Assembly: GCA_032054765.1 (NCBI GenBank)
Contig: DAMBSC010000010.1
Location: 169,892-233,891 of the forward strand
DNA length: 64,000 nucleotides
Direction of reading: 5' to 3'
DNA from: DFXE01 sp032054765
Lineage (GTDB): Bacteria > Bacteroidota > Bacteroidia > Bacteroidales > Tannerellaceae
Every line of letters begins with the position of its first letter. Position 1 is the stretch's first letter. Both the position numbers and the translations under genes were made by a program. This document shows, piece after piece, positions 43,488-52,050 of the stretch. Below the pieces are notes generated by a model. That model was not told the DNA's origin and did not search any database. It saw only the letters and a program-made list of their open reading frames with translations.

Positions 43488-43530
43488 ATCGAGCAGGAGC
43501 AAATAAGAATTGCTGCTGTTCGATTTTTTT
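43488..43530 (+). terminator. Intrinsic terminator after SusC/SusD pair 1
   Basis: A stem pairs 43488-43501 with 43511-43524 around a 9-base loop: 12 Watson-Crick pairs, one G-T pair and one mismatch. A run of seven T ends at 43530. It lies 45 bases after the SusD stop, which fits the end of the pair's transcript. Confidence 0.8.
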
Positions 43531-43540
43531 ATTCATTACT

Positions 43541-43572
43541 CTTGTTTTATAATAATATTATTATTATATTTG
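43541..43572 (+). promoter_or_regulatory. Promoter of the MazE/MazF-like pair
   Basis: TATATTTG at 43565-43572 matches the Bacteroidetes -7 box TAnnTTTG. CTTG at 43541-43544 is one base from the -33 box TTTG, with a 20-base spacer. The expected transcript starts about 33 bases before the ATG at 43612, right after the upstream terminator. Confidence 0.55.
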
Positions 43573-43611
43573 TGGTAAGGTTAATATTTATACAAATAAA
43601 ATGTGCAAGAT

Positions 43612-43887
43612 ATGACAGCCAGGAAATTAAAACAAGATTATGAACAAAAGGTAATCCATATTGGGACATCTATTGGTATTGTAATCCCTAAACACGTAGC
43701 TAAAGCCTTGAAGATTGCAAGTGGTGACTATTTGCAATTATCTTTAGAGGATGGAATGTGTCTAAAACTAAATAAGAAAAATGATATTCAGGAAGGATGG
43801 GATGAAATGTTTGAGCGCTATGCAAAAGAAGGAGAAGACAAAAATTTAATTCCTGAATTTTTAGATAAAAGCTTATTCCGGTCATAG
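43612..43887 (+). CDS. AbrB/MazE-like antitoxin or transition-state regulator
   Basis: The frame opens at a GTG (43603), but I prefer the ATG at 43612 (MTARKLK), giving 91 residues. The central part KVIHIGTSIGIVIPKHVAKAL, taken in short pieces, then LKIASGDYLQLSLEDG, is the swapped-hairpin AbrB fold of MazE-type antitoxins: a conserved G-x-S motif, then IPK and a GD turn. The acidic C-terminus (EGWDEMFERYAKEGED) is the part that normally wraps around a toxin. It is followed after 12 bases by a small MazF-like gene, which supports an antitoxin role. Confidence 0.75.
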   Translation: MTARKLKQDYEQKVIHIGTSIGIVIPKHVAKALKIASGDYLQLSLEDGMCLKLNKKNDIQEGWDEMFERYAKEGEDKNLIPEFLDKSLFRS

Positions 43888-43899
43888 ACTGTTTTAATA

Positions 43900-44289
43900 A
43901 TGCAATTAAAAGTAACGTATACCGGGAATGCAAATTTTATTTGTAAACAGTATGAGATCGTTTTAATTTTTACAGATTTTAATCTGGACGAAAGTATTAA
44001 GAACGGTCCTAAAGAGATATTATTAGCAATTTTACTTTCGCCTGATCCCATTAATAAATATTTAGACCATGTAGAAGTGGCTCCTCTTCATGAAGTGGAA
44101 AGGAATATTCCAACCAGAGTAGAGTTATCATGTACGAATGAGTCGACATTGGAAAAAACGATGTATGTAGCCTTAGAAAGAAAAACAACTATCTCCTCTC
44201 GAAGGATTATATCAAAAGTTGGTGATATAACGGATGAAGAAAAAGAAAAAATCAAAAACGTATTAAAGCAATATTATAAAATCGAATAA
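43900..44289 (+). CDS. Small MazF/PemK-like protein, possible toxin
   Basis: The 129-residue protein pairs with the AbrB/MazE-type gene 12 bases upstream. Its second half looks like MazF: IPTRVELSCTNESTLEKTMY, then ERKTTISSRRIISKVGDIT, and DEEKEKIKNVLKQYY, which matches the family's final helix. The first half (YEIVLIFTDFNLDESIKNGP) is where MazF has its catalytic Arg region, but a clear RPVLV-type arginine motif is not seen. It may be an inactive or divergent toxin, or another SH3-like barrel protein. The assignment rests mostly on partner and C-terminus. Confidence 0.5.
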   Translation: MQLKVTYTGNANFICKQYEIVLIFTDFNLDESIKNGPKEILLAILLSPDPINKYLDHVEVAPLHEVERNIPTRVELSCTNESTLEKTMYVALERKTTISSRRIISKVGDITDEEKEKIKNVLKQYYKIE

Positions 44290-44320
44290 TATTTAATCCA
44301 CAGATAACCCTAAACGATTA

Positions 44321-46384
44321 TTATTTTATTAATTGCCGTGCAATTTTTTTACAACCTGCTCTATCAATTTTTCCATTTTTAGTAATAGGTATAGTTCTTG
44401 CCATAAATATATGTTTAGGTCTTTCTATTGAAGGTAACAAATGATATATTTGCTGCCTAACTTGCTCTATATTTATTTCACCTTCAATTAACAAAACGAT
44501 CGCCTCACCAAATTTCGGATCGGGAACAGATGTAATAACTAAAGGCATTGAAAGGATAATTCGTAGTTTTTCTTCAATAGACTCGGCTTGCACCTTTATT
44601 CCTCCGGTATTAATAATATTGTCTTTCCGGCCTAGTATACGAAATGTTCCATCTGTATGTATTTCTGCGATGTCGTTTGTGAGAAGTGGTTCACTCAATA
44701 ATTCAGGAGCCTCAATGATTAATGTGTTTTCTTTTGATAATGAAAGTTTAACGTATGGAAATGGTGTGTAATATATGGATGCTTCGCTGCCGTTGAGGCG
44801 ACGTAACGCTATATGAGACAATGTCTCTGTCATAGCATAAGTGGAATATACTTTATTAGGAAAAGATTGTAGTTCTTTTTCTAAATAGGGGCTAATAGCT
44901 CCACCCCCAATTATCAGATTTTCTATCTGTATCAGACGTTCCCTTTCTTCGGGAACTTGTAAGGAATTGAAAATCTGTATCGGTGTCATGGCGGCAAATT
45001 GAAGAGGCATCTCTATATCTTTCAACGGATGACCGGAGGCATCTCTGATAATTAATTCAAGATTGCAGATAAGCGCACGAACTACCATCATTTTGGCTCC
45101 AATGTATTGGAGATCCATACAAAGAAGTGCCGTATCTCCTTTCTGTAAGTTAAGAAATGAGCAGGTTTGAGATGCACTAAACTTCATTTTTTCTTTTTCA
45201 ATATTCAATAGTTTCGGATTACCTGTAGAGCCTGAAGTCTGTACAGGTATATAAAGGGAATCATTGAACCATTCAGCAACAAAGGAGAAATATTTCTTAT
45301 AAACTGATGCATATTCAGTATTAGGAGTAAAATATAAATTATCCTGCTTAATAGAGAGCGGCATTTCAATGTTGTTAATAAATAACCCACCGGTTCCCAA
45401 TCCCTGATAAATTGCTTTCTGCTTTCTGTTTTCAACTCTTTGCGATGTAATAATGGAAGCAGTCCATTGTGCGATTGCATTTAATCCTATATTTGATTCC
45501 AGTGCGGAGGTAACCCACCATCCGATTTGTCTTTTTTCAGCTTCTGCAATCCATTCTTCTGATCCGGAAATACCTCCATGTAATGATGGCTTTAAAACAA
45601 TGTATTGAGGCTTGATTATATCAAGTAATTGTTTTTTATCGTCCAGTTTATTATAACCTATAAGTTCTTCATCTAATGCAATAGAAAGAGGGGTTGTTTC
45701 AGCTAACTTAGCCATTTCTTCCCATTGTCCGGCACGAATAGGTTGTTCAATGGAATGAATATCAAATTCGGCTAATCTGTTTAATTTATCTAATGCTTCC
45801 TGTGGAGAGAAAGCCCCGTTTGCATCTACTCGTAATTCAATATCTGCTACGGAAAAATGTTTACGAATATGGCGTAATAATTCAAGCTCTTTTTCAAATT
45901 GAATGGCACCGATTTTTAATTTAATGCAACGAAAACCTCTTTCTAATTTGGTTTCTATTTGTTCAAGCATTTTTCCATACTCTCCCATCCATATAAGGCC
46001 ATTGATCGGTATACCGGTTTCACCACTTGAAAAAGGAGAATCCCATAAAGCAAAACTCGTCTTTTCGAAATGTCGAAAAGCGGTTTCCAAACCAAATAAA
46101 ATAGAAGGATATGATCGGAGAATATTAGTGTCTAATTTACCCGTGTTTTGAATATTTCGACACGTATCTTTAAGTATCTCTTCATAATTTGATAAGGCAT
46201 CACAACTCAGATCGGGTAGGGGAGCACATTCTCCAATTCCCCATTTCTCAGGATGTTCATGGGAGGTTAACAGAACATACCAGATTTTACGCGTAGTATA
46301 AATACCACGAGAAGTTCCGGCAGGCTGCTTGAAGATCAATTGAAAATTGAAAATTGAAAGTTGAAAATTATTTTTTATTCTCAT
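44321..46384 (-). CDS. menC-menE: Fused o-succinylbenzoate synthase and o-succinylbenzoyl-CoA synthetase (MenC-MenE)
   Basis: The 687-residue protein joins two successive menaquinone enzymes. Residues about 15-335 are MenC of the enolase superfamily: KLKIGA with its paired lysines, metal ligands in RVDANGAF, IEQPI and ALDEEL, and a catalytic lysine in VLKPSLHGG. Residues about 380-687 are a short MenE of the adenylate-forming kind: SGSTGNPKLL, then GRKDNIINTGGIKVQAESIE, and the C-terminal lysine in KNGKIDR. MenC and MenE are separate genes in most Bacteroidetes I know. The first 15 residues are encoded by an intergenic AATTGAAA-type repeat and do not look like MenC. It is the last gene of the men operon, 87 bases after menB. 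Confidence 0.88.
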   Translation of the reverse strand: MRIKNNFQLSIFNFQLIFKQPAGTSRGIYTTRKIWYVLLTSHEHPEKWGIGECAPLPDLSCDALSNYEEILKDTCRNIQNTGKLDTNILRSYPSILFGLETAFRHFEKTSFALWDSPFSSGETGIPINGLIWMGEYGKMLEQIETKLERGFRCIKLKIGAIQFEKELELLRHIRKHFSVADIELRVDANGAFSPQEALDKLNRLAEFDIHSIEQPIRAGQWEEMAKLAETTPLSIALDEELIGYNKLDDKKQLLDIIKPQYIVLKPSLHGGISGSEEWIAEAEKRQIGWWVTSALESNIGLNAIAQWTASIITSQRVENRKQKAIYQGLGTGGLFINNIEMPLSIKQDNLYFTPNTEYASVYKKYFSFVAEWFNDSLYIPVQTSGSTGNPKLLNIEKEKMKFSASQTCSFLNLQKGDTALLCMDLQYIGAKMMVVRALICNLELIIRDASGHPLKDIEMPLQFAAMTPIQIFNSLQVPEERERLIQIENLIIGGGAISPYLEKELQSFPNKVYSTYAMTETLSHIALRRLNGSEASIYYTPFPYVKLSLSKENTLIIEAPELLSEPLLTNDIAEIHTDGTFRILGRKDNIINTGGIKVQAESIEEKLRIILSMPLVITSVPDPKFGEAIVLLIEGEINIEQVRQQIYHLLPSIERPKHIFMARTIPITKNGKIDRAGCKKIARQLIK

Positions 46385-46449
46385 AAATAAACGATCTAAA
46401 ATTTTAATGGTATTTTAATTTTCCATTTTCAACTTTCCATTTTCAATTA
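46338..46449. repeat. Inverted pair of AATTGAAA-type simple repeats
   Basis: Bases 46338-46370 hold four successive TTGAAA units in one strand, and 46417-46449 hold the inverse pattern (TTTTCAACTTTCC and related). The two arms face each other over 46 bases and are imperfectly complementary. The first arm overlaps the 5' end of the MenC-MenE frame. Such AT-rich repeats are common between Bacteroidetes genes. Confidence 0.55.
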
Positions 46450-46471
46450 ACTTTCAATAAATTTCAAAATT

Positions 46472-47296
46472 TCATGGAAATTTTGGAAATTGTTGAAAGT
46501 TTGGTTTCCGTTTTTCAAGGAATGCTTGTTTCCCTTCCTGGGCTTCTTCTGTCAGATAATAGAGTAGCGTAGCATCTCCGGCTAACTCCTGAATTCCGGC
46601 TTGGCCATCTAGTTCGGCATTCAAACCGGCTTTTATCATACGTAGAGCCATTGGGCTATGCATCATCATGGTTTCTGCCCAGTCTACTACCTCATCTTCA
46701 AGTTTTTCAAATGAGACTACTTTATTTACTAATCCCATATCCAGCGCTTCCTGAGCGTTATACTGACGGCATAAAAACCATATTTCTCTTGCTTTCTTTT
46801 GTCCTACAATACGTGCCAGGTATGAAGAACCAAAACCAGCATCAAAGCTACCGACTCTTGGCCCGGTTTGTCCAAATATCGCATTTTCTGAAGCAATAGA
46901 AAGATCGCAAACTACATGTAACACATGCCCTCCGCCGATAGCATATCCATTCACCATTGCAATCACCGGCTTAGGTAATGAGCGAATCTGTTTTTGAACA
47001 TCTAACACACTTAAACGAGGTATACCATCTTTACCTATATAGCCGCCTTTGCCTTTTACATTTTGATCCCCACCTGAGCAAAAAGCTTTGTCTCCTGCTC
47101 CGGTAATAACTACCACATTAACTTCTGGCATCTCTCTGCAAATATGGAGTGCGTCACTCATTTCTCCAGTTGTGGTGGGAGTAAAAGCATTTCTGTATCT
47201 TGGACGATTGATCGTTATACGTGCTATGCCATTGTAGAAATCGAATAAAATATCTTCGTATTCCTTAATGGTTGTCCATTTTCTATTTGTTGTCAT
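46472..47296 (-). CDS. menB: 1,4-dihydroxy-2-naphthoyl-CoA synthase
   Basis: The 274-residue crotonase-fold enzyme closes the second ring of menaquinone from o-succinylbenzoyl-CoA. It has ITINRPRYRNAFTP, GAGDKAFCSGGDQNVKGKGG and the MenB pattern GQTGPRVGSFDAGFGSSYLA. The length is normal for MenB, and the oxyanion-hole glycines and the GxGGYIG loop are kept. The gene begins 1 base after menD ends, in the order MenF-MenD-MenB-MenC/E seen in many Bacteroidetes. Confidence 0.95.
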   Translation of the reverse strand: MTTNRKWTTIKEYEDILFDFYNGIARITINRPRYRNAFTPTTTGEMSDALHICREMPEVNVVVITGAGDKAFCSGGDQNVKGKGGYIGKDGIPRLSVLDVQKQIRSLPKPVIAMVNGYAIGGGHVLHVVCDLSIASENAIFGQTGPRVGSFDAGFGSSYLARIVGQKKAREIWFLCRQYNAQEALDMGLVNKVVSFEKLEDEVVDWAETMMMHSPMALRMIKAGLNAELDGQAGIQELAGDATLLYYLTEEAQEGKQAFLEKRKPNFQQFPKFP

Positions 47297-47297
47297 A

Positions 47298-48971
47298 TTA
47301 ATTGTTTTTTAAAGCATGATAAAAATCGTGAAGAATCCGTATGTTCTCTTTCATTGATGTGAAGGCTTCCATAAGAATGGGTTTGTCACTTTTCATATTA
47401 ACAAAGGTATAAAGGTTTTCTGCCAATTCCTTATTATTAGAGACGGGGAGATATATAAATCCCATTGTTTCAGCCCACCCCTTTGCATTTGTTTTATGCG
47501 GAGCAGATATATAGTCTAATGCATTGGATTCATTTAAACCAGGAATAGAATGGAATATTTCTCCTCCTCCGTTATTATTCAAGCAGATACGTAAATTTTT
47601 ACTTAATTGATCATTCCAAAGACCATTCATGTCATAAAAGAATGCCAGATCACCAGTAAGGAGAAATGTTAATCTGTTACTTACTGCCGCATAACCAACA
47701 GCGGTTGAAACGGATCCGTCTATTCCATTTGTTCCTCTGTTGGAGAATATATGAATGTTTTTATTATATAGAGGAAACAAATGAGCTAATCGTATACCAG
47801 AGCTATTGGCCAGGTGTAAAGAAGAACCTGTCGGTATTGAATCCAGCAATGTCTTTACAACGAACATGTCGGAATACACCCATACCTCTGGTTCACAGAG
47901 GGTGAATTGAAGGCTATTCCAAAGCGTAAGATATTGTTTCTTCTGGGATGCTTTATTACTATCTAATAAGGCAAAATAGCTAATAAAAGAAAACGGGTAG
48001 GTTTGGATAACATCTGTCAAACATTGATAGAGATCAATAACCTCTCCCGATGTAGAGATATGCCAATGTTCTTTTGGCGGATGTTTTCTTATGAATTTTT
48101 TCAGCCGTTTGGAAATAATATGGCCTCCCATTGTGATTAATAAATCCGGAGCACATTCTTCCCACCTGTCTTTAGGAAGAGCATATAGCATCGCATCGAA
48201 ATTTATGATACTATCCATAGGCTTGATGTTAGATAATAACTCCGATATAATAACACAATCATGTTTATATGTCAGTGATTCTAAAGCTTCGTGTAAGATC
48301 GATTCCGGAGGATATTGTCCGATGATAATCATCTTTTTTTTGTAATTGAGAAACCGTTCTTCAAAAGGAGAAAAGTCAAAATCTTCTATTCCTATTGTAT
48401 GCCGTTTAATTCTTCTTACCGATGGTAGTTCTTCAATTGTATACTCAAATAATGGCTCTGAAATAGGAATGTTTATGTGGATGGGCTTCCAATCCGGATA
48501 TTCTATTTCAAGTAATGCTTCATTCACCAGCCGGTTACAATACCATTCGTCTTCTTTATTATGAATTTCCGGTAATTGTATCGACTTTTTCACAAGATTA
48601 TTAAAGACGCCAGGCTGAGGAAGTGTTTGTCCGTCCATTTGACCAATCCAAGCTTGCGGACGGTCGGCAGTGATGACTATTAACGGTAATTCCTGGTAAT
48701 AAGCTTCTGCTACCGCAGGAGCCAGATTTAATACAGCTGTTCCGGATGTACAACAGACTGCAACAGGCCCTTTTTCATTTTGTATAACACCTAATGCATA
48801 AAAACCAGCACTTCTTTCATCTACCACTGTATGACAGTTGAAAAAAGAATCGTTGGCAAACGAATGGCTGAGAGGTGAATTTCTGGAACCCGGACATACT
48901 ATAATATGTTTGATCCCAAAAGCTTTCAGTAATGCGATAAGGTGTAAAACGTTTTTTTTATTTGAATACAT
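47298..48971 (-). CDS. menD: SEPHCHC synthase (2-succinyl-5-enolpyruvyl-6-hydroxy-3-cyclohexene-1-carboxylate synthase)
   Basis: The 557-residue thiamine-diphosphate enzyme has VCPGSRNSPLSH near the N-terminus, GTAVLNLAPAVAEAYYQ and LIVITADRP in the first domain, and GDLAFFYDMNGL, the ThDP-binding GDxxxxxDxNGL pattern, near residue 435. It condenses isochorismate with 2-oxoglutarate in menaquinone synthesis. It overlaps menF by 14 bases and is followed after 1 base by menB. Nothing is truncated. Confidence 0.95.
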   Translation of the reverse strand: MYSNKKNVLHLIALLKAFGIKHIIVCPGSRNSPLSHSFANDSFFNCHTVVDERSAGFYALGVIQNEKGPVAVCCTSGTAVLNLAPAVAEAYYQELPLIVITADRPQAWIGQMDGQTLPQPGVFNNLVKKSIQLPEIHNKEDEWYCNRLVNEALLEIEYPDWKPIHINIPISEPLFEYTIEELPSVRRIKRHTIGIEDFDFSPFEERFLNYKKKMIIIGQYPPESILHEALESLTYKHDCVIISELLSNIKPMDSIINFDAMLYALPKDRWEECAPDLLITMGGHIISKRLKKFIRKHPPKEHWHISTSGEVIDLYQCLTDVIQTYPFSFISYFALLDSNKASQKKQYLTLWNSLQFTLCEPEVWVYSDMFVVKTLLDSIPTGSSLHLANSSGIRLAHLFPLYNKNIHIFSNRGTNGIDGSVSTAVGYAAVSNRLTFLLTGDLAFFYDMNGLWNDQLSKNLRICLNNNGGGEIFHSIPGLNESNALDYISAPHKTNAKGWAETMGFIYLPVSNNKELAENLYTFVNMKSDKPILMEAFTSMKENIRILHDFYHALKNN

Positions 48972-50049
48972 AATTGTCGGTTTTACCTAAATACATCATG
49001 GTTTGTAATTTATCGACAAATTCGTTCCACTCACTTTCCAGAACAGAATTAGGCAATAACCCTCCGCCTGCGTATAGTGTTAGATGCTTTTCGTGTATAT
49101 TCATACAACGTAAATTTACATATAAATCACTTTTTATCACGGGGTCTATCCACCCAATAAAACCCGTATAATATCGGCGATCATACCCTTCGTTCTTATT
49201 TATAAAGCTATAAGCTTCTTCCTTTGGTAAACCGGATACAGCAGGAGTAGGATGCAATAATTTCAGTAGGCTTCCCAATGTATTATTAGTTGGTAATACA
49301 AAATGAAAGTCACTACGTAGATGGGCTAAATCTCCGGCACGGACAGTATACGGTCCCTTTTCAACGGCATGAATATCTGACGAAGAAAGTTGTGTACGTA
49401 TATAATAAGCCACCAGCATTTGTTCAATTAGATTTTTATCATCCCAACTGGATGGCAGATCTCCATTTTTAAGAGATTGTGTACCAGCTATAGCCACCGT
49501 GTTCCATATGTTTTTTTCGCCTGAAAGCAACATCTCCGGAGTGCACCCTAACCAAGTTCCACTTTGTGGAGTATGACATAAGTAAACATATGATCTGGTA
49601 TATTTCTTACAAGCTGTAAGGAAAGCTTTTACAGGAGAAAATTCTTCTTCTCTTTCAATCGTAATATTTTGCGATAGTACGAGTTTTTTAAAACGCTTCT
49701 TCTTGATTGAAGTTGTAAAGGTTTCGAACCGGTGGGTGTACTCTTTATCCGGAAGAGTAGGTACCGGTTTGTCACTTTTCCTTAAAGTGATATCAAGAGA
49801 TTGAATATCAAACGGTATTACTTTTTGTACTGCTTTGATAAGTACAATAGGAGATTTGTCTGATATTTGAAATGGAGCTATTACATACCCTTTTTTACCG
49901 TTAAGATCTTCAATGTCATAAAATAATTCAATATTTTCGGTATCCTGTAAAACAATATATAGTTTCTTTTCTCCAGGAATCCTGTAAACAGCAAAGCTTC
50001 GGTTTTCCTGTAAAAATGATTCAAGTATATGTAATTCTTCAGGAATCAT
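48958..50049 (-). CDS. menF: Isochorismate synthase
   Basis: The 363-residue chorismate-binding enzyme turns chorismate into isochorismate, the first step of the pathway. The C-terminal half shows KKLVLSQNITIE, TWLGCTPEMLL, TVAIAGTQSL, PTPAVSGLPKEEA, then YDRRYYTGFIG, all typical of the anthranilate-synthase-I fold. The N-terminal 90 residues are less conserved. It overlaps menD by 14 bases and its ATG overlaps the stop of the upstream HAD-thioesterase gene by 4 bases, so translation is coupled. Confidence 0.93.
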   Translation of the reverse strand: MIPEELHILESFLQENRSFAVYRIPGEKKLYIVLQDTENIELFYDIEDLNGKKGYVIAPFQISDKSPIVLIKAVQKVIPFDIQSLDITLRKSDKPVPTLPDKEYTHRFETFTTSIKKKRFKKLVLSQNITIEREEEFSPVKAFLTACKKYTRSYVYLCHTPQSGTWLGCTPEMLLSGEKNIWNTVAIAGTQSLKNGDLPSSWDDKNLIEQMLVAYYIRTQLSSSDIHAVEKGPYTVRAGDLAHLRSDFHFVLPTNNTLGSLLKLLHPTPAVSGLPKEEAYSFINKNEGYDRRYYTGFIGWIDPVIKSDLYVNLRCMNIHEKHLTLYAGGGLLPNSVLESEWNEFVDKLQTMMYLGKTDNYVFK

Positions 50050-51278
50050 CTTTTTTTCAATACACTATTGACTACCCTGATTGATGAAACGAGTTTTCCG
50101 GTAGATGTAAAAACATCCACATTCCATACATGTGAAGATCTGCCCTTATGAATGATTGTTCCAACAGCACGTACCGTATCTCCTTCTTTTGCTGAAGATA
50201 CATGGTTTCCACTTACTTGCATTCCGACAATTATTTCATCAGGTTGACAAAGAACCATAGAACCCAACCCTGCAACTGTTTCTGCTAAAGCTAAAGTGGC
50301 GCCTCCATGAAGTATGCCGAAAGGTTGGCGGGTACGTACATCTACGGGCATTGTTGCTTCAACACGATCTTCTGATGCAAATGTATACTGAATACCAAGG
50401 TTGCCCATTAATGCGTGTTTAGCTCGTGCATTCAATTGATCAAGGGGGATGTCTGCCGGTCTGATTTTAGATATTATATGTTCTTCTACAGCTTTAGCAA
50501 CTCCATCGTCCTCATTGGTCGCAGTCGTGTAATCCGTACATCTTTTTACAACTTCCTGCGCATTGCCCATAGCTATACCTAATCCTGCAGACTGGATCAT
50601 ACCCACATCGCAAATACCATCTCCGATTGCCATAACTTCTTCAGGCAGGATAGACAATTTTTCCGTCAGTACGCCTAACGTATCCGCTTTATTAATAGAG
50701 GGTGGGACTACTTCCAGAAAATAGGGTTCTGATCTGAAAACATCTAATGAACCGTCAAGTCTTTTTTTCCAATGATTTTCTAATCCGATTAATGCTTCTT
50801 CATCATCGCTGACCAACATACATTTACAAGGGGAGAAGTTGATGGCATCAGCAAAATATTTAGATTCTTTAATCTGCATATTATTTCGTGAAGCTTCTTC
50901 TTTAACATGTTTATCTTCGGCATTATTAGTATAAAGCCTGTCTTTATGATAAGTAAGAATCGTGAAATTATTTTTATTAGCCTTTTTTTCCAAATATGGA
51001 ATCATTTCCGGATCAATACGTCGTTCAAAAAGTAACTCTTTCGTTTGCATATTGAATATTTGTCCACCGTTATACGACAATATAAAACCGTTGTATTTAT
51101 CTAATTCCAATTGCTCAGCGATAGGCAGAAGTCCATGTGTAGATCTGCCCGAAGCCAGTACTATCTGTATACCCATTTGCTGTACCTTTAATAGTGTAGC
51201 TAGGGTTGCAGGTGTAATTTCTTTATTATTGTTTAGTAAAGTCCCGTCTACGTCAAGAACTAATAGTTTATATTTCAT
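50046..51278 (-). CDS. HAD phosphatase fused to a hot-dog thioesterase (MenI-like)
   Basis: The protein is 410 residues from my chosen start, ATG 51278 (MKYKLL). The longer frame (51308) would place its start codon inside a good -7 box. The first part (about 1-270) is a Cof-type HAD phosphatase: DVDGTLL at 8-14, a mid-motif ASGRS, and GDGICDVGMIQSAG. The last 135 residues are a hot-dog thioesterase, with QPFGILHGGATLALAETVAGLG typical of the DHNA-CoA hydrolase family (MenI). MenI removes CoA from the MenB product, so the thioesterase half fits the operon. The phosphatase half has no clear part in the pathway. It is the first gene of the men operon. Confidence 0.87.
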   Translation of the reverse strand: MKYKLLVLDVDGTLLNNNKEITPATLATLLKVQQMGIQIVLASGRSTHGLLPIAEQLELDKYNGFILSYNGGQIFNMQTKELLFERRIDPEMIPYLEKKANKNNFTILTYHKDRLYTNNAEDKHVKEEASRNNMQIKESKYFADAINFSPCKCMLVSDDEEALIGLENHWKKRLDGSLDVFRSEPYFLEVVPPSINKADTLGVLTEKLSILPEEVMAIGDGICDVGMIQSAGLGIAMGNAQEVVKRCTDYTTATNEDDGVAKAVEEHIISKIRPADIPLDQLNARAKHALMGNLGIQYTFASEDRVEATMPVDVRTRQPFGILHGGATLALAETVAGLGSMVLCQPDEIIVGMQVSGNHVSSAKEGDTVRAVGTIIHKGRSSHVWNVDVFTSTGKLVSSIRVVNSVLKKR

Positions 51279-51305
51279 TAGAGTTTTATTTAACTGGTCA
51301 AAGTG

Positions 51306-51335
51306 CAAATGTACAATTGTTTGATGAAAAATAAA
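51306..51335 (-). promoter_or_regulatory. Promoter of the menaquinone operon
   Basis: On the minus strand, TACATTTG (plus CAAATGTA, 51306-51313) matches the -7 box TAnnTTTG. TTTA (plus 51332-51335) is close to the -33 box TTTG with an 18-base spacer. The transcript would start near 51300, about 22 bases before the ATG at 51278. That supports the shorter start of the HAD-MenI gene. Confidence 0.55.
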
Positions 51336-52046
51336 CAGGATTCTGTATGGTATTTATCAAAATTGTATTTTATAACCAAGGTTGGAAATGATACTTTTTT
51401 CGAGAAACATAAAATTTCAATGATGTGAGGAAAATTTGTAGTAATTTTAATCGATAAACGTAATTAGTATGTATGTGCAAATTGTAATTAAAAATATATA
51501 TTATACGTCTTTTTGATCGATATTTATTGTTTTGAGTAACTCTGAATTTCTAAAAGATATTGAAAATAGATTTGATTTTAACGATTAGGATTGTTGATTT
51601 AACAATATTTTATAAAATATCTGCTTTTTGTGGTAATTCATGCAGGTGAAAGTTTGATTTTATCCGTATTAATTGTCCAAATCATCCAGATCATTCTTTA
51701 AAATGATCAGGATGATTTTTTAACTAAATCTGCCAAATTTAAAATTGCTGGCATAAATATGTAACAATGAATGTTTTTTAACTTCTATTTCTTAGAAATT
51801 TCCGTCAAATATGAAATGGTATATTTCTTCTAATTTGTTTCTTTTTTTATCGATTTTATTTATTCACATCTGTATTATAAGCAAATTGTTGTCATAAATA
51901 GGATATTATGTGTTATTTTGCTTTTTAGTAACTAGCGGAGAATTGATTTTTTTCAACCTTACTTTAGATAAGGTCGAAATAGCGAAGAAATGAGGTAGGT
52001 AAATTATCAAATTGTCATTTTCATCATGAAATGACAATTTGTTAAT
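51336..52046. other. Non-coding gap between the men operon and the rhamnosidase PUL
   Basis: About 700 bases have no credible gene in either strand and are AT-rich. The region contains a strong 17-bp hairpin (51679-51718) made of AAATCAT-like half-sites and the long hairpin that ends the GH78 gene (51999-52050). The men promoter is just outside at 51306-51335. I see no promoter for a plus-strand gene. Confidence 0.6.
51679..51718. repeat. 17-bp hairpin built of AAATCAT/ATGATTT half-sites
   Basis: Bases 51679-51695 and 51702-51718 are inverses over 17 positions with a single mismatch; the loop is 6 bases. On the plus strand a T-tract follows directly, which is terminator-like, but no plus-strand gene ends here. 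The outer half-sites AAATCAT and ATGATTT are identical to those in the leader of SusC 1 (37606-37634). Confidence 0.6.
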
Positions 52047-52050
52047 TTAC
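51999..52050 (-). terminator. Long hairpin at the end of the GH78 gene
   Basis: Two 22-base arms (51999-52020 and 52029-52050) are inverses with one mismatch, around an 8-base loop TCATCATG. The arm on the 3' side covers the stop codon (52047-52049) of the rhamnosidase gene. No long T-run follows, but the stem is very stable and AT-rich. It probably ends or protects the PUL transcript. Confidence 0.6.

Noticed and set aside
51679..51718. Intrinsic terminator
   Set aside because: It has a T-tract only on the plus strand, where no gene ends; listed instead as a repeat with half-sites.
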